Shown here: positions 37,906-47,599 of the stretch, in pieces | How positions within the stretch are numbered: position 1 is the stretch's first letter | How the letters are laid out: each line of letters starts with the position of its first letter | NCBI GenBank assembly: GCA_027922465.2 | Contig: BQMF02000812.1 | Span: 31,303 to 95,302, forward strand | Direction: 5' to 3' | From: Turritopsis dohrnii | Lineage: Eukaryota; Cnidaria; Hydrozoa; Anthoathecata; Oceaniidae | Length of the DNA stretch: 64,000 bases | Notes under the pieces: generated by a model | Database searches by the model: none | What the model saw: only the letters and a program-made list of their open reading frames with translations | What the model was told of the DNA's origin: nothing | Made by a program: the position numbers and the translations under genes

Positions 37906-40318
37906 TATTATTAAACTCACACAAACTTTTATTTTTCAATGTTTTAGCAAAACTTTGCATTTCACCTTTTTAAAAAGTGGATCCTTGAGAATATAAAGAT
38001 AAATTAAAACTTAATTAAGAAACTAAGAAAAACTTAAGAAAATAAAATTAAGAAAAGTGGAAACTAAGTGTACCCGCGAATCCCAATTAATGATTTTGTT
38101 CTGGATAAAAAAAATTTTTTTTTTCCATAACTCTGCGCTATTGGATAGTTATCGGATTTTGAGCCAATCAGGAATTTTCTCCTAAATTGTGGGCACATTT
38201 TCAACAGGCTTTCATCTGCTGCTGTGCAAGTGTTCACAGAAACGAGGTACTTGCTGGAAAGTTGGAGCTCAAAGAAGGTAGAACGTTAATTACTTATCAT
38301 CACATATACGACAATATGACAGCCTTTAATAAATTCAGAAAGTGAGCTGCCAATTTATTTCAACCCTTTTTGAGTATATAACGAATTATATTAAAGGTTA
38401 TCATAACTTAGAAATTTTGAATTACGAAAAATGCCCATAGCTTTCTCAAAAAGCAATATTCTTCCCCATAAATTTAAATTTTGTGTAATAATAACTCAAT
38501 GAATCATCTGTGTTGTGTTGAAACGTACGCTGAGCCCTTCAACTATAAGTCCCCTTTTTTACCAAAGAAACAGCTAGCGAACTCGTACGATCTCATCAGG
38601 AACACGGATGTGCTAACAACACCGCAACATTTGACAAAACAAAACATCAGTCCAATCAATATATCTTGCTGAGTCAACTAAAAGCATGTGTGAATGTATG
38701 CAAGTTGTTTGTTAATTGAGGGAAATCCTTGTTTTTGCTCCAAAAATACTTAATCCCTATTTATAGCCCTATTTTGTTTGAAGACAGTCTAGTCTAAACG
38801 CCGCAAGGAAACCACTTTTGTGTAAGGATTAAGTTTAAATTCTGTTTTTGGCTGTTCAATTAAAAAGAGACTTAAATTTAAGTTGCATTGATGAAATCAA
38901 CAAGTGAATGTTCTGTTTGAGCATTGAAAACGCACTGCCGACTGGGTTTCTTCAGATCATCAATCACTTTCAAGTACTGCATTCAAGATTTTTGGGTGGT
39001 CTCTAGAATTTCATATGTCTATAAGCTACTGATGTTACAGATACGTTTGATATTCACCTTAAGTCATGAAGAACCTCTAATTTATCTGCTTCGTCCATCC
39101 GTAGTGCGCGTTTTGGCAGTTTTCATATTACCAAAGCTTTTTTTCGCATGTTTTTCGTTTGATTTTAGTTATGATAAATTGACATCAGACTTGCCTTACT
39201 ACAATGAAATACATTTGGTGACGCATTGCTCAATGAAGCAAATCATGAAGACATGTGACATTCTTAGTTCGTGTAACAGAGAACCATGTTTAATATACCA
39301 ACACATGCAAAACGATGGAGCATTTTCATCATTCTCGAAGCGATCGGTGCAAGAAAACAAAGTGATGAACGTACAAAAGTGCTCAATGATTAATATTTCA
39401 TTACTGGGTGTACAATTGTTGAAAATATCTAATTTACTTTTGAGAGCTATTCTCTTCGTCTTCGCTTTTAACTATCGACCAACGCGTAGTTAGCCCAAGG
39501 AAAATCAGAAGGTTTATAATAACGTTCCAAATCTGAGATTAACGATAAATGGATAAGATGGATAAATAATTGAATTATCTTATGATTTCAACATATAAGT
39601 GGCAGCATAATGTTAAGTTGTAGAAATTGTTTAATTCATGTTCGTATGAAAAGATGAAGTCTCACAATTAATTTATCAATCATTCCATTTCTTTTATGCC
39701 AGCATTTCGCTGATATATTTCTCGCTTCGCATTTCGTTGGATTGTGTCTTACATGGCTTTATGCAACTCGTTAGCCTTCTCATGCGATGGAAAAGCACAT
39801 AAATTTGAGGAAATGTGAAGCATCTAAAATGTTCAATGGTAGTTTGATGAATTTTAACGATTTATGCAATGTTTGGCGTATATTTGCTTTTGAAAAACTT
39901 GAAACTTTGGTAGAGAACTAGCTAAGCACTGAAAATTCGCAAAATGAAGTTTATTCAATTCTGAAAGTTTCATGTTTGAGACTATAAGAAAATATTAGGA
40001 AGCAGAGTATAAAAATTGGCTACGCCATTAATGTATCAACTGTAAATTAATTTCTAGTTGTTTGTTTTTGGTCATGGAAGCTAACGGGAGCATGCTTTTT
40101 TAACTGTCGTTGAGGTAGTTTAATAATTGATTTGGTGAAAATGTCAATAAAGCGAGACGAGGTTTGTTTTAATAGCCTTTTAAAAGCTGAAAGTTCTTCT
40201 CTTTTAATACGTTCATGATTTAAAATAGTGAGGAAGTATTGTGTACACCATTAATTGCAAAACAAGGTTTTTAAAAAAAGGGTTGCTGTTAAATTGCTTT
40301 GAAATTCCATTCAACATA
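37906..40318. other. Spacer with one long unassigned frame
   Basis: The 189-codon plus-strand frame at 38924-39493 has a hydrophobic stretch near residues 57-80 but no domain I recognise and no splice or homology support. It may be chance. Nothing else recognisable is present. Confidence 0.35.
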
Positions 40319-40348
40319 ATTATATAGCGTATAAACTTATTTTGTTCC
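40319..40348. other. Left attachment site of unit 1 (putative)
   Basis: The octamer ATTATATA (40319-40326) is followed after 17 bp by GTTCC (40344-40348). The left half lacks the GGAAC box present at the internal junction, as expected for a junction of host and element. Confidence 0.55.
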
Positions 40349-40420
40349 TTTGTATAAGTAAATTTGCAAAGCAATGGAGCATAAACATTTTTATCATTTG
40401 CACGTGTTCCTATTTCGTTA

Positions 40421-40443
40421 GTTCCTTTTGTTATAAAAGGAAC
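40421..40443. promoter_or_regulatory. Perfect dyad near the left end of unit 1
   Basis: GTTCCTTTT-N5-AAAAGGAAC forms a perfect 9-bp-arm palindrome. Unit 2 has the identical site at 44979-45001. Its arms begin with the same GTTCC box that lies beside the attachment octamer, so a recombinase accessory site or operator is plausible. Confidence 0.45.
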
Positions 40444-40850
40444 AATTTCTGAGGCACTCTTGGGACCTTTAAAGTTTTTTTCAGATGCACGATGTTTTAT
40501 AGAATAGAAAAGTCTTTGCAAGACCGATGTTTAATATCCTAAACGGTCTATGTTGTTCTGTATTCTGCTAACTTGCAATGTATTTGTACGGAAGGCTTTG
40601 TTCCGTTATATATGAGACAGAATGTTCCTATTGGTGTAATCATTATAAAAATCATGCAGTCGTGTATAATACAGAACACAAGTGGAAAACCCTAAAAACT
40701 TTCTGCTGACCACTTTAATTCGGTCTGTCAGTTTCCGCAAGTTTGCAATAAAAGAACAGCTTTTTGATTGGTCGAAATTCACACGTTTCCTAATTAAAAC
40801 ATTTGCATAAAAGGGATCGTCTTGATCTTCTGATTCACTACGTGACAAAG

Positions 40851-42553
40851 ATGTTGAAAAGACGCATTTTATCAAAGAAGATGTGGCAAAAAGCTGTTGG
40901 AAATAAAAGGAAACCGAAAAGGTTGTCCTTAAAAACTAATAGCAATGGAGTGTACATATGCCCTGTGAAGTCATGTGAAAGCGAAGGCTTTAAAACGCAA
41001 AGAGGTTGTAGAAAACACGTTTATACAAAGCATGGTTGGTTTTACTTTTTTGACGAGAAACCTGACGTTACCACTATATTTCCTGAATTTGCAACACGAG
41101 TATCCACTCAAAGTAAACAAAAACGAGGCTGCACTTCTTCAATGCCGATGTTTGTTAAAACATGTACTGTTGGAAAACTGTTTTCAAAATGGCTACAAAG
41201 TCCAGGTGGAGGAGGTAAAAGTTTGTGTCAAGCGGAACAAATAACAGCCAAACTATTAAAGTATGCGAAATTCTGTTGCGATGACGTATCTATTCTCTGG
41301 GACGTACCAGGATGTGTTATAGACTATTGCGTTGGATCGATTACAATGCTTTCTGACTTTGTGGATTACTTGAAGGACACTTGGAAACTTGGTCATTCTG
41401 GAATTATTGGCTACATGAACGCCATTTCTCACACGCTTGACTTCAGAAGGAGTAATGCAATTAAAAGCGAGAATATACCTGTATTCATTGCAGCTGAAAT
41501 TTACTTAGACAGGGTAAAAAAGTGCTTAGCAAAGCAAATGAGGATTGAATGGAGTACAGTACTGAGCAAGGAATACCTTGAAACTATCAATTGTTGGGCT
41601 AGTCTGGAAGATTTACAAAATGTTCACAGATATTGATTAACGCTAGTGATTCGAATGCCATCATTCCAGCACACGATTTATCTTTCAGCACTTCGTTTGT
41701 TGTAGCTGTACTGTTTCTAATGGTGAAAGCAAGTCGACCAATGACATATCAGTATTTGACTGTTGCAATGGTACGTGGCGTTGGAAGTGAAGGCGGTGTT
41801 ATCGATCAAACAAGATTCAAAACAAATTATAAATATGGATTTGATACTCTCATTATTTCGAAAAGAGTTGTTGATATTTTGAATGGGTATATAGCTTGTA
41901 TTCGGACTAGACTAAATCCTATCTGTGAGTACGTTTTGGTAACAAAGAATGGAACCCAGCTAAAACAGTTAAGTGATATTTTCGGAAGAATTGTATACCA
42001 GGCTATTGGAAAGTATATAAACCCGACAAGATACAGGCAGATTATCGAAACGGAAAGCATGGGTAAACTGAACGAACGTGAGCAAGCGGCTTTAACACGT
42101 GATCAAAAGCATACATCACACGTAGCTAGAATACATTATCAAAAACTTCAATCAACCGAAGTAGCTCGTCAGGGTCAACAGTGTATGGAAAAGCTGGTAA
42201 CCATGGACAAAGAATGTACGAATAACCATCGTTTGGACGATCATTTTACGATATCAACTTCTAACGAACTCGACAGTAATGGAGTGGACCGAAGAAATGA
42301 ACGAGCGAAATCCTGTCTTAACATTGCTTTAAACGAGAACTTATCCGCTGCAGCAGAACCGCAGAATAAAGGCATCAAACGACAAAGCAAGGCTGCATTT
42401 TCGGCTACTGAAGACTCGTTTCTTTCTTATGGCATCAAAAGATATGGTCAGGGAAAATGGACAGCGATTTTACGAGATCCGGAATATAGCTTTCATCCTT
42501 CACGAAAACCGAGTACTCTAATGATCAGAGCAAAGAAGTTAAACTTAATTTAA
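40851..42553 (+). pseudogene. Tyrosine recombinase with C2H2 finger and Myb domain, frameshifted copy
   Basis: This is the unit 1 copy of the gene at 45410-47137, more than 95 percent identical through most of its length. Relative to the intact copy it lacks 25 bp at about 41624, just after DLQNV, where the intact protein continues IPFHANKFSQ. The loss shifts the frame and brings a stop at 41636; the downstream frame (41633-42553) still encodes the catalytic domain (KASRPMTYQYL, PTRYRQI, KHTSHVARIHY) and the Myb domain. The deletion ends share TT tracts, suggesting slippage. Most differences from unit 2 fall in the linker between catalytic and Myb domains. A TATA-like GCATAAAAGG lies at 40805-40814. 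Confidence 0.85.
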
Positions 42554-42675
42554 CATACGAGATTTATCTACTATGTCTGTGTTAAATTTGTAAACAGTTC
42601 GTTACTTTGTATGACTACATAAGCACTAACTAAAGGGGAACAGCTTTCTTTACGAGTAACAGTTGGTAGATCAGG

Positions 42676-42960
42676 ATGTTCTTCCGTAAATGTCTGTTTA
42701 CCAATAATGGGGAGATCCACACAAAGTTTGAACTAAGTGAAGAAGATCGACGATGCTTGAAAGGTTTGTTAGATGCAAGCCAAATAATAGGACCAAGACC
42801 ATTTTATTTCGCAAATATAACCGACTCCACAGGACTGATGGCTAAGCTGATCTTCTTAAAGAGGAAGGAAAAACATAACCTGTTGCTGAAAGACTTAAAA
42901 CATATAGTACTTTTGAAGAAATGTAAAGAAAATTTAAGAGTGAAGAAAAACTTAAAATGA
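42676..42960 (+). CDS. Small basic protein downstream of recombinase, unit 1
   Basis: The 94-residue frame starts MFFRKC and includes KFELSEEDRRCLKGLLDA, ADITDS-like ANITDSTGLMAKLIFLKRK and a Lys-rich end. The unit 2 homologue (47251-47544) lies at the same place, 110-120 bp after the recombinase stop, and aligns throughout with about half the residues identical. Conservation of the frame and length despite that divergence argues for a real protein. The family is not one I recognise. Its position beside an iteron array, its charge and its small size would suit a DNA-binding or replication accessory protein, which is inference. Confidence 0.55.
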   Translation: MFFRKCLFTNNGEIHTKFELSEEDRRCLKGLLDASQIIGPRPFYFANITDSTGLMAKLIFLKRKEKHNLLLKDLKHIVLLKKCKENLRVKKNLK

Positions 42961-42989
42961 ATATCTGCCTCTTCAATCTGCAGTCCCCT

Positions 42990-44166
42990 ACGGCATTTTA
43001 ATCACCTTATCACGCCTAATTCTACCTTTTGACCCTTCGATAAGCAAATGGCCTTTACAGCACCTTGTAATATCTGGTTACAATTTGTTACCTACTACCA
43101 GGCAATTTGATAGGAGTAATAAGTCATCTAACTACTTAGTTTCCAGACTCTCCGATAAGCAAGTTGTCTTGCAGCAACTTATCACCCCTTGTCCCTTCTT
43201 GTTCCTCCTAGTTTCCCCTTATTCCCCGTTATTTCCCATGCCAAGAAGATAAATTATGGACTTGCTCTACCAGACGGGGTACCTAGAGGGCGAGGGGAGG
43301 TGGGAGCAGGAGGTTAGTTATGGCGTTGCCTGTTTGTTGCCCATTATTTCCCCTTATTTGCCCTTATTCCTCCTTATTCCCCGTTATTCCCCATGTCAAG
43401 AAGATAAGTTATGGACTTAATTCAAACTTAAGTCAAGTACGCTATGACGTAACACTTTGCTCCGTTAAGTCTATAATCTTTTCTCTGTGACAAGGGGAAT
43501 AACGGGGAACAAGGGGGAATAAGGAGGAAGAAGGGGGAATAAGGAGGAACAAGGGGCGGTAAGGGGGTAGAAGCGGTGGCAAGATAGCGCTGCTGCTCCT
43601 CTGCGGATGGGGTGGGCGTTGCCTACTACCGATAAGAGGAAGGTCATCTTACTACTTAGTTTCCAGACCCTCTGATTAGCGAGTTGCCTTGCAGCACAGT
43701 TATGGACTTTGTCCTCTAGAGGGTGTTGCCTGTTTGTTACCCGTTGTTTCCCCTTATTTCCCCTTATTCCTCCTTATTCCCCGTTATTCCTCATGTCAAG
43801 AAGATAAGTTATGGACTTAATTCAGACTTAAGTCAAGTCCGTTATGACGTCACTCTTTGCTCGGAACAGGTGCCTTCGAGCCTCTTTTAAGTTCATAAAC
43901 TTTTCTCTTTCATAAGGGGAATAACGGGGAACAAGGGGAATAAGCAGGAACAATAAGGAAGAAGGGAAAATCAGGTTAACGCCTATAACTACCACCCATA
44001 GGTAACGCCCTCTAGAGGAACAAGTCCATAACTTATCTTATTGACATAGGGAATAACGGGAAATAAGGGGAAAGAAGGAGAAACAAGAAGGAACAAGGGG
44101 TGATACGGTGCCGCAAGGCAACTTGCTTATTGGACAGTCTGGAAACTAAGTAGTTAGATGACCTTA
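42990..44166. repeat. Iteron array of unit 1 (10-bp TTATTCCCC repeats in large palindrome)
   Basis: Runs of a 10-bp phrase (TTATTCCCCG, TTATTTCCCC, TTATTCCTCC) lie in both orientations. The outer arms 43121-43240 and 44044-44163 are inverted copies of about 120 bp. An inner block of about 200 bp is repeated directly (43320-43520 and 43720-43930), each copy with TTATGGACTTAATTCA and a TATGACGTCAC or TATGACGTAAC box. The strands have a strong purine/pyrimidine bias. The arrangement looks like a replication origin or a recombinase/Rep-binding array rather than a gene. Confidence 0.7.
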
Positions 44167-44840
44167 AAGTATTTATTGCTTTGTTTATTTATTTTTGTGT
44201 GGCTTAGATATGAAATACTCAATGTAAGTGCTACATTATTTATTCGTCTTATAACTACCACTTCTTTTGATACATGTGTGGCTACGAATGGTTTTCGGTC
44301 TTCATCTTCGTCGCTGCTGATTTCTATGGCGTACGTTGGAATTACTCTTGTGGCAAAAGGTTTTCGTTCAAGCACGAAATCGTCAGGATTGTCAATAGGT
44401 GCAAACAAATCAACATCGTTATCGGAACGAAAAATCTTCCCACTCAGTTCGCAATTCAGCTTGCACACTATTCATTGCTTGTATTTTCGTTCTCCAATTT
44501 TGGAAGCGATACTTAAAAATGCTCCACTTCGATATTACAAGCACTGTCGTCGTTGTCATCATCAATGTTATCGTTTTGTGTGAATCCAGCCAACGACTCG
44601 TCATTGTTACTTTTCATAGCATCTTCCGATAAGGTGCTTCCTAGTTGTGGATTTTCGATGAATAGCCGGATATAAAGTCGACCACATTCTTCTCTTGATT
44701 GTTTTTCAAGTTACAAAAGCCGAACAACGTACACATGATACTTTCCAACAATTGTTGACGTAATATAATCTCTTCAACATTTTTTGAATAGGTTATCTTT
44801 ATAAACTTCTCTTCGCAAAAAATTCTGTCTTTTAGCAGAT
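44154..44840 (-). pseudogene. Helicase-gene remnant of unit 1 (C-terminal end)
   Basis: Minus-strand fragments here occupy the place that the helicase gene has in unit 2. One fragment has RLFIENPQLGS, comparable to KSLFENPPNPTG in the last exon of the intact gene. Another has KPFATRVIPTYAIEISSDED, comparable to KPDIAKLVLFNVTHACN and the acidic VISTDEEN end. Frames are broken repeatedly and the helicase motifs are absent. The identity rests on position and these short matches, so it is tentative. Confidence 0.35.
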
Positions 44841-44855
44841 TCAATCAAGTAATAC

Positions 44856-44907
44856 GGAACACTTTTTCTCTTCTACGATTATATAGCGTATAAACTTATT
44901 TTGTTCC
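44856..44907. other. Internal attachment junction between units 1 and 2 (putative att site)
   Basis: The order is GGAAC (44856-44860), 17 bp, ATTATATA (44878-44885), 17 bp, GTTCC (44903-44907). A nearly concentric inner dyad TACG...CGTA lies at 44874-44890. This has the geometry of a tyrosine-recombinase core site: inverted binding boxes around a short spacer. The right half continues into unit 2 and the left half is the end of unit 1. Confidence 0.65.
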
Positions 44908-44978
44908 TTTGTGTAAGTAAATTTGCAAAGCAATGGAGCATAAACATTTTATCATTTGCACGTGTTCCTATTTCGTTA

Positions 44979-45001
44979 GTTCCTTTTGTTATAAAAGGAA
45001 C
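44979..45001. promoter_or_regulatory. Perfect dyad near the left end of unit 2
   Basis: GTTCCTTTT-N5-AAAAGGAAC, identical to 40421-40443 in unit 1 and at the same distance from the boundary. Confidence 0.45.
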
Positions 45002-45363
45002 AATTTCTGAGGCACTCTTGGGACCTTTAAAGTTTTTTTTCAGATGCACGATGTTTTATAAAATAGAAATGTCTTTGCAAGACCGATGTTTAATATCCTA
45101 AACGGTCTATGTTGTTCTGTATTCTGCTAACTTGCAATGTATTTGTAAGGAAGGCTTTGTTCCGTTATATGTGAGACAGAATGTTCCTATTGGTGTAATC
45201 ATTATAAAAATCATGCAGTCGTGTATAATACGGAACACAAGTGGAAAACCCTAAAGACTTTCTGCTGACCACTTTAATTCGGTCTGCCAGTTTCCGCAAG
45301 TTTTCAATAAAAAAACAGATTTTTGATTGGTCAAAAGTCACACGTTTCCTAATTAAAACATTT

Positions 45364-45373
45364 GCATAAAAGG
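45364..45373 (+). promoter_or_regulatory. TATA-like box before the recombinase gene
   Basis: GCATAAAAGG lies 37 bp ahead of the ATG at 45410. It is conserved in unit 1 (40805-40814). It supports choosing ATG 45410 over an earlier in-frame TTG at 45362. Confidence 0.4.
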
Positions 45374-45409
45374 GATCGTCATGATCTTCTGATTCACTAC
45401 GTGACAGAG

Positions 45410-47137
45410 ATGTTGAAAAGACGTATCTTATCAAAGAAGATGTGGCAAAAAGCTGTTGGAAATGAAAGGAAACCGAAAAGGTTGTCCTTAAAAATTACTA
45501 GCAATGGAGTATACATATGTCCTGTGAAGTCATGTGAAAGCGAAGGCTTTGCAACGCAAAGAGGTTGTAGAAAACACGTTTATACAAAGCATGGTTGGTT
45601 TTACTTTTTTGACGAGAAACCTGACGTTACCACTATATTTCCTGAATTTGCAACACGAGTATCCACCCAAAGTAAACAAAAACGAGGCTGCACTTCTTCA
45701 ATGCCGATGTTTGTTAAAACATGTACTGTCGGAAAACTGTTTTCAAAATGGCTACAAAGTCCAGGTGGAGGAGGTAAAAGTTTGTGTCAAGCGGAACAAA
45801 TAACAGCCAAACTATTAAAGTATGCGAAATTCTGTTGCGATGACGTATCTATTCTCTGGGACGTACCAGGATGTGTTATAGACTATTGCGTTGGATCGAT
45901 TACAATGCTTTCTGACTTTGTGGATTACTTGAAGGACACTTGGAAACTTGGTCATTCTGGAATTATTGGCTACATGAACGCCTTTTCTCACACGCTTGAC
46001 TTCAGAAGGAGTAATGCAATTAAAAGCGAGAATATACCTGTATTTATTGCAGCTGAAATTTACTTAGACAGGGTAAAAAAGTGCTTAGCAAAGCAAATGA
46101 GGATTGAATGGAGTACAGTACTGAGCAAGGAATACCTTGAAACTATCAATTGTTGGGCTAGTCTGGAAGATTTACAAAATGTTATTCCTTTTCATGCCAA
46201 CAAATTTTCACAGATATTGATTAACGCTAGTGATTCGACTGCCATCATTCCAGCACACGATTTGTCTTTCAGCACTTCGTTTGTTGTAGTTGTACTGTTT
46301 CTTATGGTGAAAGCAAGTCGACCAATGACATATCAGTATTTGACTGTTGCAATGGTACGTGGCGTTGGAAGTGAAGGCGGTGTTATCGATCAAACAAGAT
46401 TCAAAACAAATTATAAATATGGATTTGATACTCTCATTATTTCGAAAAGAGTTGTTGATATTTTGAATGGTTACATAGCTTGTATTCGGACTAGACTAAA
46501 TCCTATTTGCGAGTACGTTTTGGTAACAAAGAATAGAACTCAGTTGAAACAGTTAAGTGATATTTTCGGAAGAATTGTTTACCAGGCTATTGGAAAGTAT
46601 ATAAATCCGACACGATACAGACAGATTATCGAAACGGAAAGCATGGGCAAACTGAACGAACGTGAGCAAGCGGCTTTATCACGTGATCAAAAGCATACAT
46701 CACACGTAGCTAGAATACATTATCAAAAACTTCAATCAGCCGAGGTAGCCCGTCAGGGTCAACAGTGTATGGAAAAGCTCGTAGCCGTGGTTAAAGAATA
46801 TACGACTAGCCATCACTTTAACGACCATTCTAAAGTATCAACTTCTAACGATCTCGACAATAATGGAGTGGACCGAAGAAATGAGCGAGCGAACTCCTGT
46901 TTTAGCATTGCTTTAAACGAGAACGTATCCGCTGCAGCAGAACTAAAAGACAAAGTTATCAAACGACAGAGCAAGGTTGCATTTTCGGCTACGGAAGATT
47001 CGTTTTTGTCGTATGGTATAAAGAGATACGGTCATGGTAAATGGACATCGATTTTACGAGATCCGGAATATAGCTTTCATCCTTCAAGAAAACCGAGCAC
47101 ATTGATGATCAGAGCAAAGAAGTTAAACTTAATTTAA
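45410..47137 (+). CDS. Tyrosine recombinase with N-terminal C2H2 finger and C-terminal Myb domain
   Basis: The intronless 575-residue protein probably cuts and rejoins DNA to integrate and excise the element. Residues 34-61 form a C2H2 finger (YICPVKSCES ... RKHVYTKH; C37, C42, H56, H61). About 105-260 is a helical core-binding domain with SDFVDYLKDTWKLGHSGIIG. The catalytic domain has R304 in KASRPMTYQYL, K332 in RFKTNYKYG, R402 in NPTRYRQI, H429 in DQKHTSHVAR and the candidate nucleophile Y438 in RIHYQK, nine residues after the His as in GHSSxxTTxxY motifs. The first His of the usual HxxR box is Asn here. A variable linker leads to a telobox-like Myb domain (about 525-575: FSATEDSFLSYGIKRYGHGK, STLMIRAKKLNLI), resembling TRF1/2. 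I recall related hypothetical proteins in coral and anemone genomes. The frame is intact. Confidence 0.85.
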   Translation: MLKRRILSKKMWQKAVGNERKPKRLSLKITSNGVYICPVKSCESEGFATQRGCRKHVYTKHGWFYFFDEKPDVTTIFPEFATRVSTQSKQKRGCTSSMPMFVKTCTVGKLFSKWLQSPGGGGKSLCQAEQITAKLLKYAKFCCDDVSILWDVPGCVIDYCVGSITMLSDFVDYLKDTWKLGHSGIIGYMNAFSHTLDFRRSNAIKSENIPVFIAAEIYLDRVKKCLAKQMRIEWSTVLSKEYLETINCWASLEDLQNVIPFHANKFSQILINASDSTAIIPAHDLSFSTSFVVVVLFLMVKASRPMTYQYLTVAMVRGVGSEGGVIDQTRFKTNYKYGFDTLIISKRVVDILNGYIACIRTRLNPICEYVLVTKNRTQLKQLSDIFGRIVYQAIGKYINPTRYRQIIETESMGKLNEREQAALSRDQKHTSHVARIHYQKLQSAEVARQGQQCMEKLVAVVKEYTTSHHFNDHSKVSTSNDLDNNGVDRRNERANSCFSIALNENVSAAAELKDKVIKRQSKVAFSATEDSFLSYGIKRYGHGKWTSILRDPEYSFHPSRKPSTLMIRAKKLNLI

Positions 47138-47250
47138 TATATGTACTATGTCTGTAATTTATTTGAAAGTAATGCTTTGCGAAGGGAAGAATATAAAAGG
47201 GTTATGTTAGCAAATAGACCTTTCTTTTGAGTAACAAATCTTGCACAAAG

Positions 47251-47544
47251 ATGTTCTTCAAGTTTTTCAAAGGCGTTTTAACGAACACTGGTGATATCGT
47301 CACAAAATATAAACTGAGTGAAGAAGATGAAAGTTGGTTGAAGAGCACACTTTCAGCACGTCAGGTCACAAGACCATTAAAATTTCGAATTGCCGACATT
47401 AGAGATAGTAAAGGTCTAATGGCAAAGCTGACTTTTATAAGAAGAAAACAGAACAACGAGCTACTGCTGCACAAAAACTTGAAATATGTAGTATTAATAA
47501 AAATATGTAAAATGCATGTAAAAGAGAAAAAACGCAAAGTGTAA
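47251..47544 (+). CDS. Small basic protein downstream of recombinase, unit 2
   Basis: The 97-residue product starts MFFKFFKGV, continues through TKYKLSEEDESWLKSTLSAR and RIADIRDSKGLMAKLTFIRR and ends in a Lys-rich tail (VKEKKRKV-like). An in-frame TTG further upstream is not needed, because the unit 1 homologue also begins at MFF. The two share LSEED, GLMAKL and the spacing of basic clusters. It lies 113 bp after the recombinase stop, transcribed toward the iteron array. The family is not recognised; a DNA-binding accessory role is inferred from charge and context only. Confidence 0.6.
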   Translation: MFFKFFKGVLTNTGDIVTKYKLSEEDESWLKSTLSARQVTRPLKFRIADIRDSKGLMAKLTFIRRKQNNELLLHKNLKYVVLIKICKMHVKEKKRKV

Positions 47545-47599
47545 AAAAACTGCCTCCTCCTTTCCAGCCCCTGAAGATAAATTATACCAGAGAGAAAAG

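Larger units (their letters stand above)
40319..44877 (+). mobile_element. YR-SF3 element, unit 1 (deletion derivative, 4,559 bp)
   Basis: The unit starts at ATTATATAGCG (40319) and ends where the same sequence restarts at 44878. The order inside is: promoter region, tyrosine recombinase (40851-42553, frameshifted), small basic protein (42676-42960), TTATTCCCC iteron array (42990-44166), then on the minus strand the end of a helicase-like gene (44154-44840). The rest of the helicase gene is deleted. Its left 0.5 kb and its recombinase are almost identical to unit 2, while the parts downstream of the recombinase are strongly diverged. Confidence 0.7.

Noticed and set aside
38924..39493. 189-codon plus-strand frame with a hydrophobic segment
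   Set aside because: No recognisable domain, splice structure or homology; mentioned as unassigned only.
40606..40875. Minus-strand frame overlapping the recombinase 5' region (and its copy at 45165-45434)
   Set aside because: It begins at TTG, not ATG, and its conservation is explained by overall identity of the two units; kept only as a possibility in the junction-transcription finding.
45362..45409. Earlier TTG start adding 16 residues to the recombinase
   Set aside because: The segment overlaps a TATA-like box, and ATG 45410 is conserved in both units.
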